Assembly: GCF_032362555.1 (NCBI RefSeq)
Contig: NC_083508.1
Location: 7,283,001 to 7,347,000 of the forward strand
Source of the DNA: Amyelois transitella
Lineage: Eukaryota > Arthropoda > Insecta > Lepidoptera > Pyralidae
Direction of reading: 5' to 3'
Length of the DNA stretch: 64,000 nt
Shown: piece after piece, positions 48,171-60,650 of the stretch
Numbering within the stretch: the stretch's first letter is position 1
How the letters are laid out: every line of letters starts with the position of its first letter
Made by a program: the position numbers and the translations under genes
Notes under the pieces: generated by a model
Told to the model about the DNA's origin: nothing
The model's input: only the letters and a program-made list of their open reading frames with translations
Database searches by the model: none

Positions 48171-51100
48171 ATGGAAAATTGTAACAAAATTATACCACCA
48201 CATCTAAATGCCGAAGTTTATAGGTCTGATACTACCGGCACGAGTACCCTTTCATATTTTGACCACATTTCCGTTAATGCTGGTAAGATACTTTAACATA
48301 CATACATACATATGATCACGTCTATATCCCTAGCGGGGTAGACAGAGCCACCAGTCTCGAAAAGACTGATAGGCCACGCTCAGCTGTTTGGCTTAGTGAT
48401 AGAATTGAGATTCAAATAGTGACAGGTTGCTAGCCCATCGCCTAAAAGAGGAATCCCAAGTTTATAAGCCTATCCCTTAGTCGCCTTTTACGACATCCGT
48501 GGGAAAGAGATGGAGTGGGCCTATTCTTTTTTGTAATGGTGCCGGGAACCACACGGCACGTAAGATACTTTAACTTAATTATATTTTATAATTTTCCTTA
48601 TATGTTTTATCTATAAAACCTGGTATATTTAACTAAGTACAGGCTTTTGTTTTAGTAGGAAAAGGATTTCTTGAACCGTTTTTTGATAAAGGGGATACTT
48701 TGGTTTAGACATAGTTCATAATGCGTTTTTCCTTTATGTTATATTTAATAGAAATGTTATTATAACAGACAACAGAGTGCTGATAGGTTGCTCTGAGTTA
48801 ACTGGACGTTATTGGAATGGCGGAGCCATTGTACATACATCACCATCAGAAGCACAGGATCTCCAATATATACCCAAGAAGAGCATTCATTTGACCAGTG
48901 GAACAGCAGGTGGATGTTTTGTGGGTAAATTAGACAAGGTAGGTCAGAATTTAAAGTGTCTGTATACATTAATCATACATACAATTATGTCTTTATCCCT
49001 TGCGGGGTAGACAGAGCCAACAATCTTCAAGAGACTGTTTGGCCAAATTTTTCTATTGGTGCTGGGAAACACACTTAATATTTATATTAAAAAAAAAATT
49101 GGTTTTATTGACTCATTTCAGCAACATATTATGTGCATACATCGTTCATATAAAAGGTGTTAATACATTTTCTAATCTGGTCCAATGCTCAGCCATCCAC
49201 CATCAAACTAAGAATAAACCTGTAACTTGATTGGTAGAAGGCATCACGGAAGATCCGGTAGGATGTAATGATGTTTGTTTATTTGTGTTGAAGTAAAATG
49301 TACACTGATTTAATAATTCCCAAACTAGACGAATCTGTATTCTGGGAATTATTTTGAGTTAACACAATAGTTAACTAAGGATAGAGTTTTATTAATATGT
49401 ATAATTGAAGATAAACTTAAGACTATTGCAATAACGCTCTAGACTAAGTGTTTTAAGTAAGTGAATACTCATAATCCTTTAATGGATATGGACAACTTTG
49501 GGTACATCCATATAATCATTTTTGGGGGAAAGACAGAGTCAACAGTTTGGGCTTAATGATAGAATTTACTGGTGACTATCAGAAATTTGCCTGCTTTGCC
49601 TACATTCCCATCATTGAAGTAGCTCTTATAGTAAGCTGAAAATATGATCATTGTCTCGAAAACATTAACTTTCTTTCTTTAGTAACATTGTTTGATGTAA
49701 GTGATTTATCCTTTAATTATTTTGAGTTTATTGCCTTACAAATTCTACTTCTGAATTAATTAAATAAAATATTTTTGTTTCCAATTACAGGTTTTATTAT
49801 GTGAAGACAATGGGAGAGTCAGTATTTGGTCATCATCTTGCGATGATGTCTGGAAGATGTGGAGTGAAGATGTATCAGTTGCTGAACATGATGACGCTGT
49901 GTTGGCGGTGGATTGCATTAGTCTCGAAAGTGAATATGTTACTGCAGGAGCAGATGGCAATATTAAAGTAATTTAGTTTTTACTATTTTCACCTCGTGTA
50001 GAGTTTTTTAGTTTCCAAGACTGTACATCCTGTCCATCTTGTAAGAGATAAAGACGTGATATATATTACATTATTTTTTATGAAAAAGCAGCTTTTGCCA
50101 GCACTGAATTACTCACCCTTAACAGCTAAATAAAATTGCAACTGATTTATGTCTGTACTTAAAAGAAATTGGCAAAAATCTATAATGAGAGAAAAGATCT
50201 ATTATATACAACCAAAAGAAGACATTTTATAGAAACTTCTTTCCTTCTGTCTGTATGTTTGTACTGGCATCACATGAAAACTTGCTTGAATTTGAGTGTG
50301 GTTTTCTTAGATGTGTTAGGCTAACACTTACTTAAAATCTGGTATCCAAAATTTCACAGCCCTCCATAAATACAGGGAAATCAGCTTTCTTGTATTAAGA
50401 TTGTTACTGAACTTGAGCGACAATAGTTAGAACATTACTATAGACCTACTACATATGTATGTATTAATATTAGGTATTGAATTGTACATTTAAAAATTAT
50501 GTGCGTTATATAAAATGCCTGTAGGTATCTATCACGATATTTAAAATAATCACTTATTTTAGTTTGACAAAAGATTTTGAGGCATTAACAATTACAAGAT
50601 TTTTAACGTAATTTAACTTTTGTGGTGCATTTTAGCTTTAATTCAATGAATTACTTTAATTAACTACTGATAATGCCAAGGCGTGTGACAAAATCGGAGT
50701 TGACTTTTCTTCTTGATCATTATAATTTTCAGCCTCTTCTTTTGGGTTTTTGGAATTTCAATATCTTCAACTGATTAAATTTCGCATGATGCCACATTAA
50801 CATCAATGGAAGAATATCCGCAGAGTGTATTAAATATTTTTTCATGAATGTTAACTGTTATTTCTAGGTTTGGGATATAAATGAAATGATCTGTACACAA
50901 AACTATATTGCTGCACATAGTATGTCTATATGTGATGTGGCAGTTTTACCAGGATCGAAAAGCTTTGCCACTGGCTCCTTAGATGAATATATAAGTTTGT
51001 GGGATGAATTTGTTGCTAAGCCAATTGTTGGTAAGTATATTTTGATAATCAAAGTATTTTTACTTATTATATTTTAGATTATACTAATCAGTTATTATTA

Positions 51101-51658
51101 TTTATTATTTTCTCTATATAGCATAATATATTTCTCTCTCCACAGTTTCCTACTTGTTATATTATGTCTATGTTTTATAGATTTAGTGAAGAATGACTGT
51201 GGTGTCCGTTGTCTGCAGTGGATAAATGAGAACAAATTAATATTTGGTGATGAAGCTGGCGTGTTGAGTTTAGTGGATGCTAGGAATCCGAAATCAATAA
51301 TGCGGTTGATGGAGTTTCCTGCTGCTTTGCACAAAATAGCTGTTAATAAAGAGTAAGTCTTTGTACGGTTACTTGATCGTATGAGAAACATTTATATTTT
51401 GTACATCTATTTAAAAACAGTTTGCATAAAAGTCCATATTTTATTTTCAGTTCGGACAAAGTCGCCATATGCTGTGATAATAAGATTGTTTCTGTTTGTG
51501 CCATCAATAATGATGACACGGCTCAAGTGGTATACCATGACAGACATATGCACAGTAATTTTGTGCGAGGCATGGCCTGGGATGCGGAGGCAAGCAATGT
51601 CCTGCACACTGTTGGCTGGGATGGAGAGTTGAAAACCCACAATGTTGTTTGCGAGTAA
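48171..51658 (+). CDS. WDR77 / MEP50 (valois) methylosome WD40 protein
   Basis: Six exons: 48171-48282, 48769-48938, 49791-49967, 50868-51030, 51181-51352, 51451-51658; in phase, 333 residues (human WDR77 is 342). Order of motifs: AEVYRSD and LIGCSELTGRYWNG near the N-terminus, matching [21 protein letters not shown]-type sequence; then degenerate WD blades EHDDAVLAVDCISLESEYVT, AGADGNIKVWDINEM, AAHSMSICDVAVLPGSKSFA and FGDEAGVLSLVDARNP; and the diagnostic last blade HMHSNFVRGMAWDA with VLHTVGWDGELKTH. WDR77 binds PRMT5 and presents Sm proteins and histones for symmetric arginine methylation; in Drosophila the homologue valois acts in germ plasm assembly. SINEs sit in introns 1 and 2. Head to head with Ciao1. 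Confidence 0.9.
48297..48559 (-). repeat. SINE copy in WDR77 intron 1
   Basis: Best-preserved copy of the (TATG)n-tailed family: tail catacatacatacata, body, head ggtgccgggaaccacacggc. A short agatactttaac repeat seems to bracket it (48286-48297 and 48563-48574), a plausible target-site duplication. Confidence 0.88.
48974..49074 (-). repeat. SINE copy with internal deletion, WDR77 intron 2
   Basis: The 3' end (cccttgcggggtagacagag) joins directly to the 5' head (ttggtgctgggaaacacac). Confidence 0.7.
49517..49567 (-). repeat. SINE remnant in WDR77 intron 2
   Basis: Short degenerate stretch with agacagagtcaacagt and gcttaatgatagaatt. Confidence 0.5.
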
Positions 51659-51780
51659 TGTTAAGGGAGTTCTTTTTTAATATATAAATTCGTTCCTGAT
51701 CAATGAATTTTATTGTTTTTCCTTTAAAAATTGCTATAGATATTAGGTATATTTAATAGCCTAAATTTTTAGAACTAACC
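51659..51780 (+). other. WDR77 3' flank
   Basis: AT-rich sequence following the WDR77 stop, likely its 3' UTR; no clear AATAAA. Confidence 0.4.
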
Positions 51781-52020
51781 GATGTTCTTACGGTGAGGGA
51801 TAACATCGTAAGGAAACCTACACATTCAAGCAACTGAATGTGTAACCATGATCGAATACGGGTTATGTTCCCCTGCGAAGGTTCTGGAGGTCAGACAAGA
51901 TTCGCTTCGTGTAAAAACCTCACCCTATCCTGGAACATGGTTATCAAGGCGTACACCGGGCTCTTCTCCAGAGAGGTGATGATGTAACCGGGAAGAAGAC
52001 TTGGTATGAGCACTGAGCTT
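51781..52020 (+). repeat. Dispersed repeat (aaggaaacctacacattcaa family)
   Basis: Contains cggtgagggataacatcgta, cgggttatgttcccctgcga and ctgagcttgataag, a layout common in moth and butterfly genomes. It shares its first block with 22261-22355. No ORF. Confidence 0.55.
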
Positions 52021-52029
52021 GATAAGATT

Positions 52030-52730
52030 TGTATATTTGTTTATTTATTTATTTATTCTTTATTGTAACAATTACAATTTGTAAAGTACAATAGGCGGAC
52101 TTAATGCTAATAGCATTGTCTAACAGTCTACCATTGGGTTAAGCAGAGAACCTTTGTTGTGGGTGATAATAAAACTGTATAATAAACATACTTACTATAT
52201 ATACCATTTATACTATAAACCTATACTTAATATATACATATATAAACCCATATACTACACTACACAAACATACGTATATAAATATATATATATACATTTG
52301 CAGCAGATTACATACAGAGATTATTTACTCTCTCATGACTGAGTCAGAAACAACTGGACCACGTGCGACTTAAAACTGGCGCGGCGGCTCAGAGAAGCTT
52401 GAACGGAATCAGAAAGTGCATTCCAAAGTCTGACAGCTCTAGCAGCGAAAGAATTTGAATAGAAACCTGTACGGTGAAAAGGTGTTGCAAGGGTCAACCT
52501 CTTAGAGGAACGTAGGATTCTTTCATGGGTGGAACTTAAAAGTTGAAATTCGGATCTAAGATAATCTGGAGCTAGGGGATTATTAAGAATATTATAAAGT
52601 TGACAAAGAATATGAAGATTCCTACGTTGTCGGATGGGCAGCCACTTAAGCTGAGAACGGAATTCAGAGACATGGTCATACTTACGAATTTTCATACTTA
52701 TACATGGTCATAATTACTTGGTTTCGAATA
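52030..52730 (-). mobile_element. 3' end of a non-LTR retrotransposon (jockey-like reverse transcriptase C-terminus)
   Basis: Minus-strand ORF 52333-52695 (120 codons) reads KYDHVSEFRSQLKWLPIRQR, LYNILNNPLAPDYL and RAVRLWNALSDSVQ, the C-terminal segment after the RT domain in jockey-type LINEs (the H..LKWLPI.....H and .....LWN.LP.... pattern). Downstream on the same strand (52330 to about 52030) an AT-rich 3' UTR ends in aaataaataaataaa-like sequence. The RT catalytic core and endonuclease are missing: 5' truncation. Confidence 0.75.
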
Positions 52731-53029
52731 AACTTATAAACTACTGACATATAAACTTACGACTGTAAAAGTGTTCATTATTTAATTCCAAGTATTCATA
52801 ATAGTATTTACCTTGAACTTTTAGTTATTTAATTAAACAACATTTTAATTTAACTACTTAGGTACATATATAGGTACAACTTGCTAATAAGTAACGTAAC
52901 GTAGGTAAGTAACGAAATTGTAAAAAAAAAATCCAGAAATAGATGCTCAAGAAATATGTATTAATCGGGGTTATTGAATGAACAAGTAGATATAATAAAT
53001 TATTTGTCCGGGCTGTAGTGCGGTCAATG

Positions 53030-53136
53030 CGTGAAGGGCGAAGGCGCGCGGCGCTCCGGCGAGGCGCAGGGCGAGGAGCCGCGGCGGCCGCCGGCGCTGG
53101 GGCTCAGGCGCACCATGGTATCAAGGTGGCGGAACC
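53030..53136 (-). other. GC-rich candidate terminal exon
   Basis: A sharply GC-rich stretch. On the minus strand an acceptor (tttattgacacag) precedes an open frame in one phase that begins FRHLDTMVRLSPSAGGRRG and ends at a TGA. It cannot join any Tdc donor I can see in the right phase. A plus-strand reading (MREGRRRAALRRGAG with donor AAG|GTGGCG) is also possible. Either an exon of a gene reaching outside the window or a CpG-rich regulatory island. Confidence 0.35.
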
Positions 53137-54250
53137 TGTGTCAATAAAGAAGTAAATGTCTGGAAATTTGTTTTTACAGACTACAGACTTTATGTAGCCC
53201 ATTGTACTTTGTGTGCCAAATAGAATAGATTTAGAATGGAATAGAATTATTTTCGAAATTGGATACAAGGTATCACTTATTGATGTCAAATAACTTAAAT
53301 AACTACTACCGCTTCCAAAGCGCATGTGTAGAAGCGGCGGAACAAACTACACTGCAGCATTTTCATCGGACGTCAATTTACAAATACCTATAGATCTCTT
53401 AAATCTAAATCGTGGACGAATGGACGTTGTCTACATTAAAAAATATGAATGAATGTAGAACTTATTATGTCAATACGAATATTTCGTCAAATAAAATAAA
53501 ATATGTACATACTGTACAAATTATGTCAAGACCATGTCAAATATGCACAAGCATTTAAGAGGCCATTATGTCAAATCTTGGAGAACTCGAGTCTTAGATC
53601 ATATACCTACTCCAATAGACCTCTCTTCTCGAAAATGTTCATATCGTCAATTTTAGGTAGACAATATCATTAATAAAATGTCGATTGTTTATAGGCAGGT
53701 ATATATAATCAATATAACTACCACAGGATGATACTATTGTTGGATTTTTTGTTCATCAATATGACAAACGATATATTTATCGAAAATTGTTAGGTACGTC
53801 AGGATTAACCTCATTTAGGTCCTTACACACCTTAGTGGCAAATCGTTGGCATCGTGATCAACGCTCTGGAAGAAAAACGCCAGAGGCCAGCTGATCCAAG
53901 ACGATTGTTTCCTGAGAAAAAAAAAATATATTTCTAATTAATTATATTTTACCTATGAGATCTTAAAAACGGATTTATGCTATTTTAATTTAAGCTTTTA
54001 AGTCATGTTTTGACGGTCTCTGTGGCACCAGGTGCAGCGGGAATGTTTATGTCTCAGTACCACAAGCTTATAATGTTTCGATTCTAATACAAACCACAGA
54101 GTCCCCTTTAAGCTTTGCTACATAATGATTGAAAGTTCTACTCGCTGAGTTAAATCCACGAAAAAACTTTGGGACAGCTCAATAATAACCATTCCTTTTT
54201 GTGATGTAAGTACCCAGCAAAATCTTTATACTGATTTCATGTAGCTAATT

Positions 54251-57200
54251 TTAATCAAAGAAATATACGAACGGTGTGGGCGGCTGGACCATGTCAGATT
54301 CAGGCGTGTCTGGGGTAGTGGGCCCCGCAGGGGGTGGGGAAATAGGGCTGGTCGGCGCGGGGGGAGGCGTCTTGTTGATGGCCGGGTTGTAGATCTTGGG
54401 GTCACTGACCATGCGCACGAAGAAAGAACGCTTGTGAGCCAAAGCAGCGCGGTGCTTGCGTGCGCGCTCCTCGTTCAAGTCCTGAAAACAGACAGGGTTA
54501 GTTTCTAATATACCCAAAAAAAATGATAATATCAAAAAGGCCTCGGCTTCTTCCAGTCATCTGGGATTTCTATTCCATCATTTAAGGTATTTAACAATCC
54601 TTGAAATTATTTCTTATAGGTACTTGGTTGGTTGTTGGTAAGTCGAGATCGGTTGGGATAGTCGTAGCTGTTCTTGTTCGACTTCAAGGCTAACCTTGTT
54701 GTTCCATAGAAAATTCTGAATATGTAAGTAGACAGGTTATCGGGAATGACATACAAATAAATTAATTTTTCATATAGTTCATCATCATCACATTGTGTCT
54801 CATTAATTTTAATTACCTATAGCATTACTAAAAATGACAAATATCTATTAACTTACTCTTTCCTTGTCGGGACCTTCTAGTAATTCTGTTGCGAAGTCCG
54901 TTATTATGTCCCAAGCAATTTCTGAAAAGAAAAATGATTGGTTAAACAAAGTGGTCCAATAATCAATGAAAAGAGATTAACACTTTTATTAAGCCTCTAT
55001 CCTTACCGATATCTTCACGTGTGGCATGCTGGTGGACCACGCAGAAACGGATTACAAACCGGTCTCTCACCGACGCGGGAACCATGTGAATTTTTCCAGA
55101 CGCGTTAATGTTGGTAAGAAGTTTCCTGTTCAATTCGTCCATTTGCTGATCCGTCTCGTCTGGACCCCCGACCAGGCGGAAGCATACCAATCCTAGCTGA
55201 AATACACAATAAAGGTGTAGGTAATTAGTATATTTTGCGGCGGTCAATCATATAGTCACAATTTATGTTACCTTTACTTGGTTGCAAACTTCAAACCTAT
55301 CGTCCTTTTTTACCAATTTTTCAAAATACTTGGCGAGTTCGCAATGACGCCGGATATATTTTTGCAAACCGCTGATACCATAACTTCTCAGCATGAACCA
55401 CAGCTTCAAAGATCTAAATCGACGGCTCAACGGGACGCCCCAATGTCTGTAGTCTATCGCTGTGTGGTCATAGCAATGTTGAAGGTATAGAGGATCCACC
55501 ACCAGAGCTGATGTAAGGAGGTAGCGGTTAGTCACCCACAAAAGTGAACAGTCGAAACTTGTCAACATTAGTTTGTTTGGATTAGTGTTGAACGAATCTG
55601 CGTATTCAATCCCCGCCAAATGGTACTTATGTTCAGGGCAAAGGAATGAGCTGCCAGCGTACGCTGCGTCCACGTGGAGCCACACCGAGGGGAATTTCCT
55701 CACGACGGGCCCTATCTCGGGCATATTGTCAAAGGAACAGCATGATGTAGTGCCCAATGTGATAGAAACAAAAAATGGGACAAGTCCAGCCTCTTCGTCT
55801 TCTTCCATTGCCTAGGAAACAAATATGAAAGATTTTTGTAGTCAAACATGTCTAAATAAAAAACAATAAATTAATAATGGATCTAACCTACTCTTGTTAC
55901 TTTTGTAAATAAATGCATCGTTTAAAACCATGTTTTAAAATATAGAATTCAACACAGCCTCATAATAGAAATGAGTCGAGAAATTGAGTGGAACATAATC
56001 GAAATGAGAATTCGAGGCGCCGCAATTAAACAGAATTTCATAAGGGGGTCTTATTGCGAAATTTCAATATTTGCCGCATAGAAAGTGGCACACAATGCCG
56101 CTCCATTACCGCCCGGCTCGCCACGTATTTCCGGCATGCAAGGGCACGTCATTAAACGCGGGATGGCGCCGATCTAGGTCTGTTCTCGGCTGGAGCACAA
56201 AACACTCCAGAGTACAAAGATAAAATAACGATCAATTAAAATGAGACGGGTCGGATATAGAGAGAATCCGTGTCTCCGTTGGATATAATTATTAGGTAAT
56301 GAATGTCTTTCGTAAACGAGACTAACCTATTATTTCTTGACTAACTGCAAGCTTAGTAAAGAATTTTTTTTGTTTTTTTTTAGTTTTAGTGTTTTGTGTC
56401 AGGGCTATAGTGCCACAAAACACAGCCTCCGCCGCAGCGCCGTCGCCTCGGTCTTTCAATTAATAGTGCCGACCACCTGATTATATTTGCTGCCTTGCAA
56501 ATTTTAGTAGGTATGAATTGTATCGTTTTCGTTTGTTCAGATTAAAGGGTTCTTTAGCATAATATCTTCTGGCTGCTTCATGGTTGCCTCTTAATGATTG
56601 TATAGATTATCTACAGGATTACAATAAACGTTTTTTTAGCACAAGTACCTACCTATCATACAATTTATACCTATTCTTTGAAATTTTGGTCTTTCCCGAA
56701 AATTTAAAATTCTTTGAGTTTCATAGTATACAAAGCGTCATAAAATTTATACACACATCTTTTAAAGTTTCGCCTCTTAACGAGCCGTTTTCATCGGGCT
56801 GTAAGATTCTTAATTTGACGAAGCAAATCATGGCAGCCTTTTCCACGCCAGAATGCGCCTCTTTGGAGCAATAAGCGATCAGTTTGGAGAGCAAGAGGCC
56901 CTCGTCCACTGTGGGGAATTGGTGCTTCAACCTCTTGATGCCGTTCGCGCGGGCCGCCAACATTGAGACTAATACACATTCGCTCGCCGATCCCTGAAAT
57001 CAATTTTATTGCTATTGGTGTGACATAGTTTGCTATTTGAATCTCAATTCCATCATTAACCGATACAGCTAAGCGTAGCCTTCCAGTCTTTTCTAGAATG
57101 ATGGCTCTGTCTAGCCCTTAAGGGATAAATACGTGAAGTATGTATATAAATTAATTGGTAAAGACCGACCAAAAATCACACAAAAACACCCTTTCATTTC

Positions 57201-58296
57201 ATTTTACGATGTCTGTGTGAATTATATCTCAGTACAGAATTACTTTATTCATGACCACCATTTAGAACTTTAGCTACCTGGTTAATCACTGACATTTACC
57301 AGGCACCGCGGACCTTAAAAAAAAATATCTATGTAATGCACTAATTTCAATACTATACCTCTATAACACCACCTCCTTTACTTCCCTCTTCCAAAGCTAA
57401 AAACGCCGGAGGTAACCCAATAGCTTTACCTGAAAGTTAAAAAATAAATGAAACAATTGATACCTAATAGCTAGTAGCGAAGAAAAATAACACAAAAGTA
57501 CAAATTTATTTTATACTGATCTGGTAAAAGTTACGTTCATACTGTAAAATTCGGAATTATTATATCTAAATACCGATTTATATCAATTTCGTTATTTTAT
57601 ATGTACCTACTAGCTTTTATTTGTTTGTTTTATTTCCTTTGAAATCGTTTAATTTACTTACTTGATTGAGACTCCATCCAATACACAAATATTCAAAATG
57701 GTGACTCACTTATTCGATTACCCTGAACTTTGACATACACTCAAAAAGAATTTTATAATAAGCAACATAAAATTTGTCTTGCTAGTAAAATGCTCACCCT
57801 GATACTCGTAGATGTGTATGATGTATTCATAAAAGATTTACTGATCCTGACTGATGTGATCACTGGTAAAATAAGGCTGACCAATTTATATAAATACAAC
57901 GGCCTCTGTGGCGCAGCGGTAGTACGCTTGTCTTTCACACCGGAAGTCCCGGGTTCGAATCCTGGCCAGAGCATGATGAGAAAAGAACTTTTTCTGATTG
58001 GCCTGGGTCTTATTTATCTATATAAGTATTTATTATAAAATATGGTATCGTTGAGTTAGTATCTCGTAACACAAGTCTCGAACTTACTTCGAGGCTAACT
58101 CAATATGTGTAATTTGTTCCGTATATATTTATTATTTATTTATAATTTCACCGCGAGAAAAAAAACTTATTACGACTGCCGAATCCAATTCTATAAACCA
58201 ACTCTACGTATTGAATGTAGGTAATATTATCATTCTTTACTCACCCATCCAATCAAGCATTATTATTTCTAGTTCTGTACAAGCAGGGCTCGCCGC
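54251..58296 (-). CDS. Tdc: Tyrosine decarboxylase (Tdc), partial: N-terminal exons not in view
   Basis: Seven exons on the minus strand: 58296-58245, 57429-57359, 56993-56757, 55811-55272, 55196-55007, 54921-54857, 54481-54251; in phase, 461 residues with the stop at 54251. It starts at AASPACTELEIIMLDWMG, so about 120 N-terminal residues, including the substrate-pocket HPRFHAYFP region, are missing. PLP-enzyme hallmarks: YCSKEAHSGVEKAA (His retained, which favours decarboxylation over aldehyde synthesis), LHVDAAYAGSSFLCPE, NTNPNKLMLTSFDCS with the PLP lysine, and DYRHWGVPLSRRFRSLKLWF. The AHS.VEKAA..CFVKLRIL block and the tail RSFFVRMVSDPKIYNPAINK point to insect Tdc rather than Ddc. The enzyme makes tyramine from tyrosine, the first step to octopamine. 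The C-terminus is Pro/Thr-rich. Which paralogue (Tdc1 or Tdc2) is undecided. Confidence 0.88.
57028..57147 (+). repeat. SINE fragment in a Tdc intron
   Basis: gctatttgaatctcaattcc through tggctctgtctagccc to gggataaatacgtgaagtat; diverged. Confidence 0.7.
57899..58140 (+). repeat. tRNA-derived SINE in a Tdc intron
   Basis: Full-length copy with tRNA-like head (tggcgcagcggtagtacg, gggttcgaatcctgg), body and an att-repeat tail instead of poly-A. Antisense to Tdc. Confidence 0.85.
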
Positions 58297-58741
58297 CTGA
58301 AATTGTTCAGTGTGGTTAGTTACTTTTTATGTTGTGGGAAGTGCAATTGAACAACATAATTATATAACATCACAAATCACAATCGTTCCGAAGGTTTATA
58401 TTATTTTACCCTTGTTTGTTATACTCACCTTAGATTTCTGTTTTGGCTATAAACTTCAAATTATAATTCTAGGTTAGGATAACGCTGCAAAATTTTTGAA
58501 AAGCTACCATCCGAATTACTCATTGGAAATCATTTGTTCAGCAGTAGACGCTTTACGGCTGATATGATGATGATGAATTAATTGATTAAAAGTATCCACA
58601 ATCCACAACATAATTTAAGAGGAGGCCCTCGGAGATAGAGAGGTTCATTATTAAAATAATCAAGCCTTATTGAAAGGGCCTAAAGAAAATTAAAAATCGA
58701 TAGAAAGAAATTATTTTATTGGAGCATAAAATACAAGTAAA

Positions 58742-59650
58742 TCTATATATATAAAACTCTTCCGTTACTGAGTGACTGACTGACAGACAACGCACAGTCG
58801 AAACTACTGGTCGTAGACAGCTGAAATTTGGAATGTAGGTTCCTTGGGATATGTAGGGGAGCACTAAGAAAGGATTTTTGGAAATTCAACCCCCAAGGGG
58901 GGGAAAAGGGGTAAAAACGTTTCTATGAAAAATCTTATTCCTTGGGTTTATAAACTTGAAACTTGGCATGAACACGTACATAGGCAAGTAAATATGTTTG
59001 GCATTATAAGTTTTTTCAAACTACCCTCCAATCGTGATTTAGGGGGTGCGATTGGGTGACTGATTTATTAACGCACAGCCGAAACCGCTCGGTATAGGAG
59101 TCTGAGATTTTGAACAGAGGTTCCTTTAGTAACATAAGTGAGCACTAAGAAGGGATTTTTGAAATGTCAACCCCCAAGGGGGGGAAACGGGATAAACTGA
59201 GCCGGGGCTGCGGGAAAGTTCTAACGAGATACCGTGGCCCCGGAACGCAAAGGGCAACTGAAGGAACGAGGTGGGTTTTAGTCAGTAAAAGTCTGACACT
59301 CCCTTCCGTTCCACCCAGAGCGGGAGAGGTCATTTGATGATTTCCCATCCTTAAAAAAAAAAGACTTTGTATGACAACTTTCTACTAATATTATAAAGAG
59401 GAACAATCTATTTTTTTATATGTTTGTTTGTTTACACATGTAATCGATAAACTCCGAAACTACTGAATCGATTTCAAACATTCACCATTAGAAAGCTACA
59501 TCATCCCTGAGTAACACAGGCTATATTTATTAATTCCAGTTGTAACAAGATTTCAGCCTGTGGAAGAAAAAGCCCTGTCGAGATCATTAAAAAACGCTAT
59601 ACTATATATAACCGAAATACACGTGGGCGAAGCCGCGGGCGAAAAGCTAG
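58742..59650 (+). mobile_element. Non-autonomous Helitron, copy 1
   Basis: Starts TCTATATATATAAAACTC after an A, and ends in a short GC hairpin (cgtgggcgaagccgcg) followed by aaaagCTAG and then T. These are the 5'-TC, hairpin-CTRR-3' ends and A/T target of Helitrons. 909 bp, no Rep/helicase coding capacity. The interior repeats related blocks (gtgactgac..., acgcacag.cgaaac, cacccaaggggggg-like), suggesting an internal duplication. Confidence 0.82.
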
Positions 59651-60473
59651 TATAATATAAATATCTTATTCTAACTTATTTACTTAACGTTATTTTTATA
59701 AAATGAATGCATATGGAAATGGCTCAGTAGGAAATTATATGATATTGTTAATACAGAGCCAGCACAATATCGGACATGCGAAAAGTATTAGATTTATAAA
59801 TATCCTATTTGGGGCAAAGCAATTAGGTACAGCTGTCATCGTTGTAGACAAAACTTTGCCGAATTGTATTTTAACTTAGTTTTAATCTATACGCCAGTGC
59901 GTTTATAACCACGACTGTGCCTTAAATTAACTAAGATGAGATTGTTTTTGTATATAAATTAATTGAAACTGAATATATTATATATAACTTATAAGTAGAG
60001 CCATTTTATTTTATAGTCTACAGCTAGGTATGACACATTTGAAGAAAAACAAAGATAAAAAGTTATCATTTTTTTAATTTTGCATAAACTCCTTCCAACC
60101 ATATAAAAGTACCTTCATACTCCAAGCGCTTCCTAGATTACTATTTTTTCGTCATCATAAATAAAATAAACAATAAACTATATTGTAAATTCTATAAACC
60201 TTACTGAATTAATGTGATTAAATATAAGTACTTTAGTTGCCATTGTAACTAATTTTATGTAAAAGCAGGACGCTGTTGAATATACACGCTGCTCAGTTAT
60301 TTAAACCCCCATGGTAGATAATCGATATCGTTGCATTCATGTCAATGACGTTGCATTTACGTCTTTTCGCCATGGACGCGTATTTGGGGCAAAAACTGTT
60401 TCTTGATTGCAGCGGATTGGCATTGACGCAAGAATGTTCTGCCCGACTAATTTTGGGTTGTTATAACTTTTAC

Positions 60474-60650
60474 CTACCCCTCTGAAGAAGGGGTAGGCAG
60501 AGACTACATCTTTCCACTAGCCACGATCCCTGCAACTTCTTTTGCTGCATCCACATTCATAACTCTCTCTATGCAAACTTGTCGGTGGCAGGTACTCTAG
60601 ACTTGACCTTTCACCAGAACGTCCCCGATTTGACCGATCCGATGAAACCA
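60474..60650 (-). repeat. LINE 3' UTR fragment (same family as 28719-29778)
   Basis: ggggtaggcagagactacat, ttcatccacattcataact-like and gacctttcaccagaacgtcc match the 3' end at 28741-28900 closely and in the same orientation. 5'-truncated, non-coding. Confidence 0.75.

Noticed and set aside
59145-59348. 67-codon ORF repeated identically at 62597-62857
   Set aside because: It lies inside the two Helitron copies and shows no Rep or helicase motif; its identity reflects the copies being identical.
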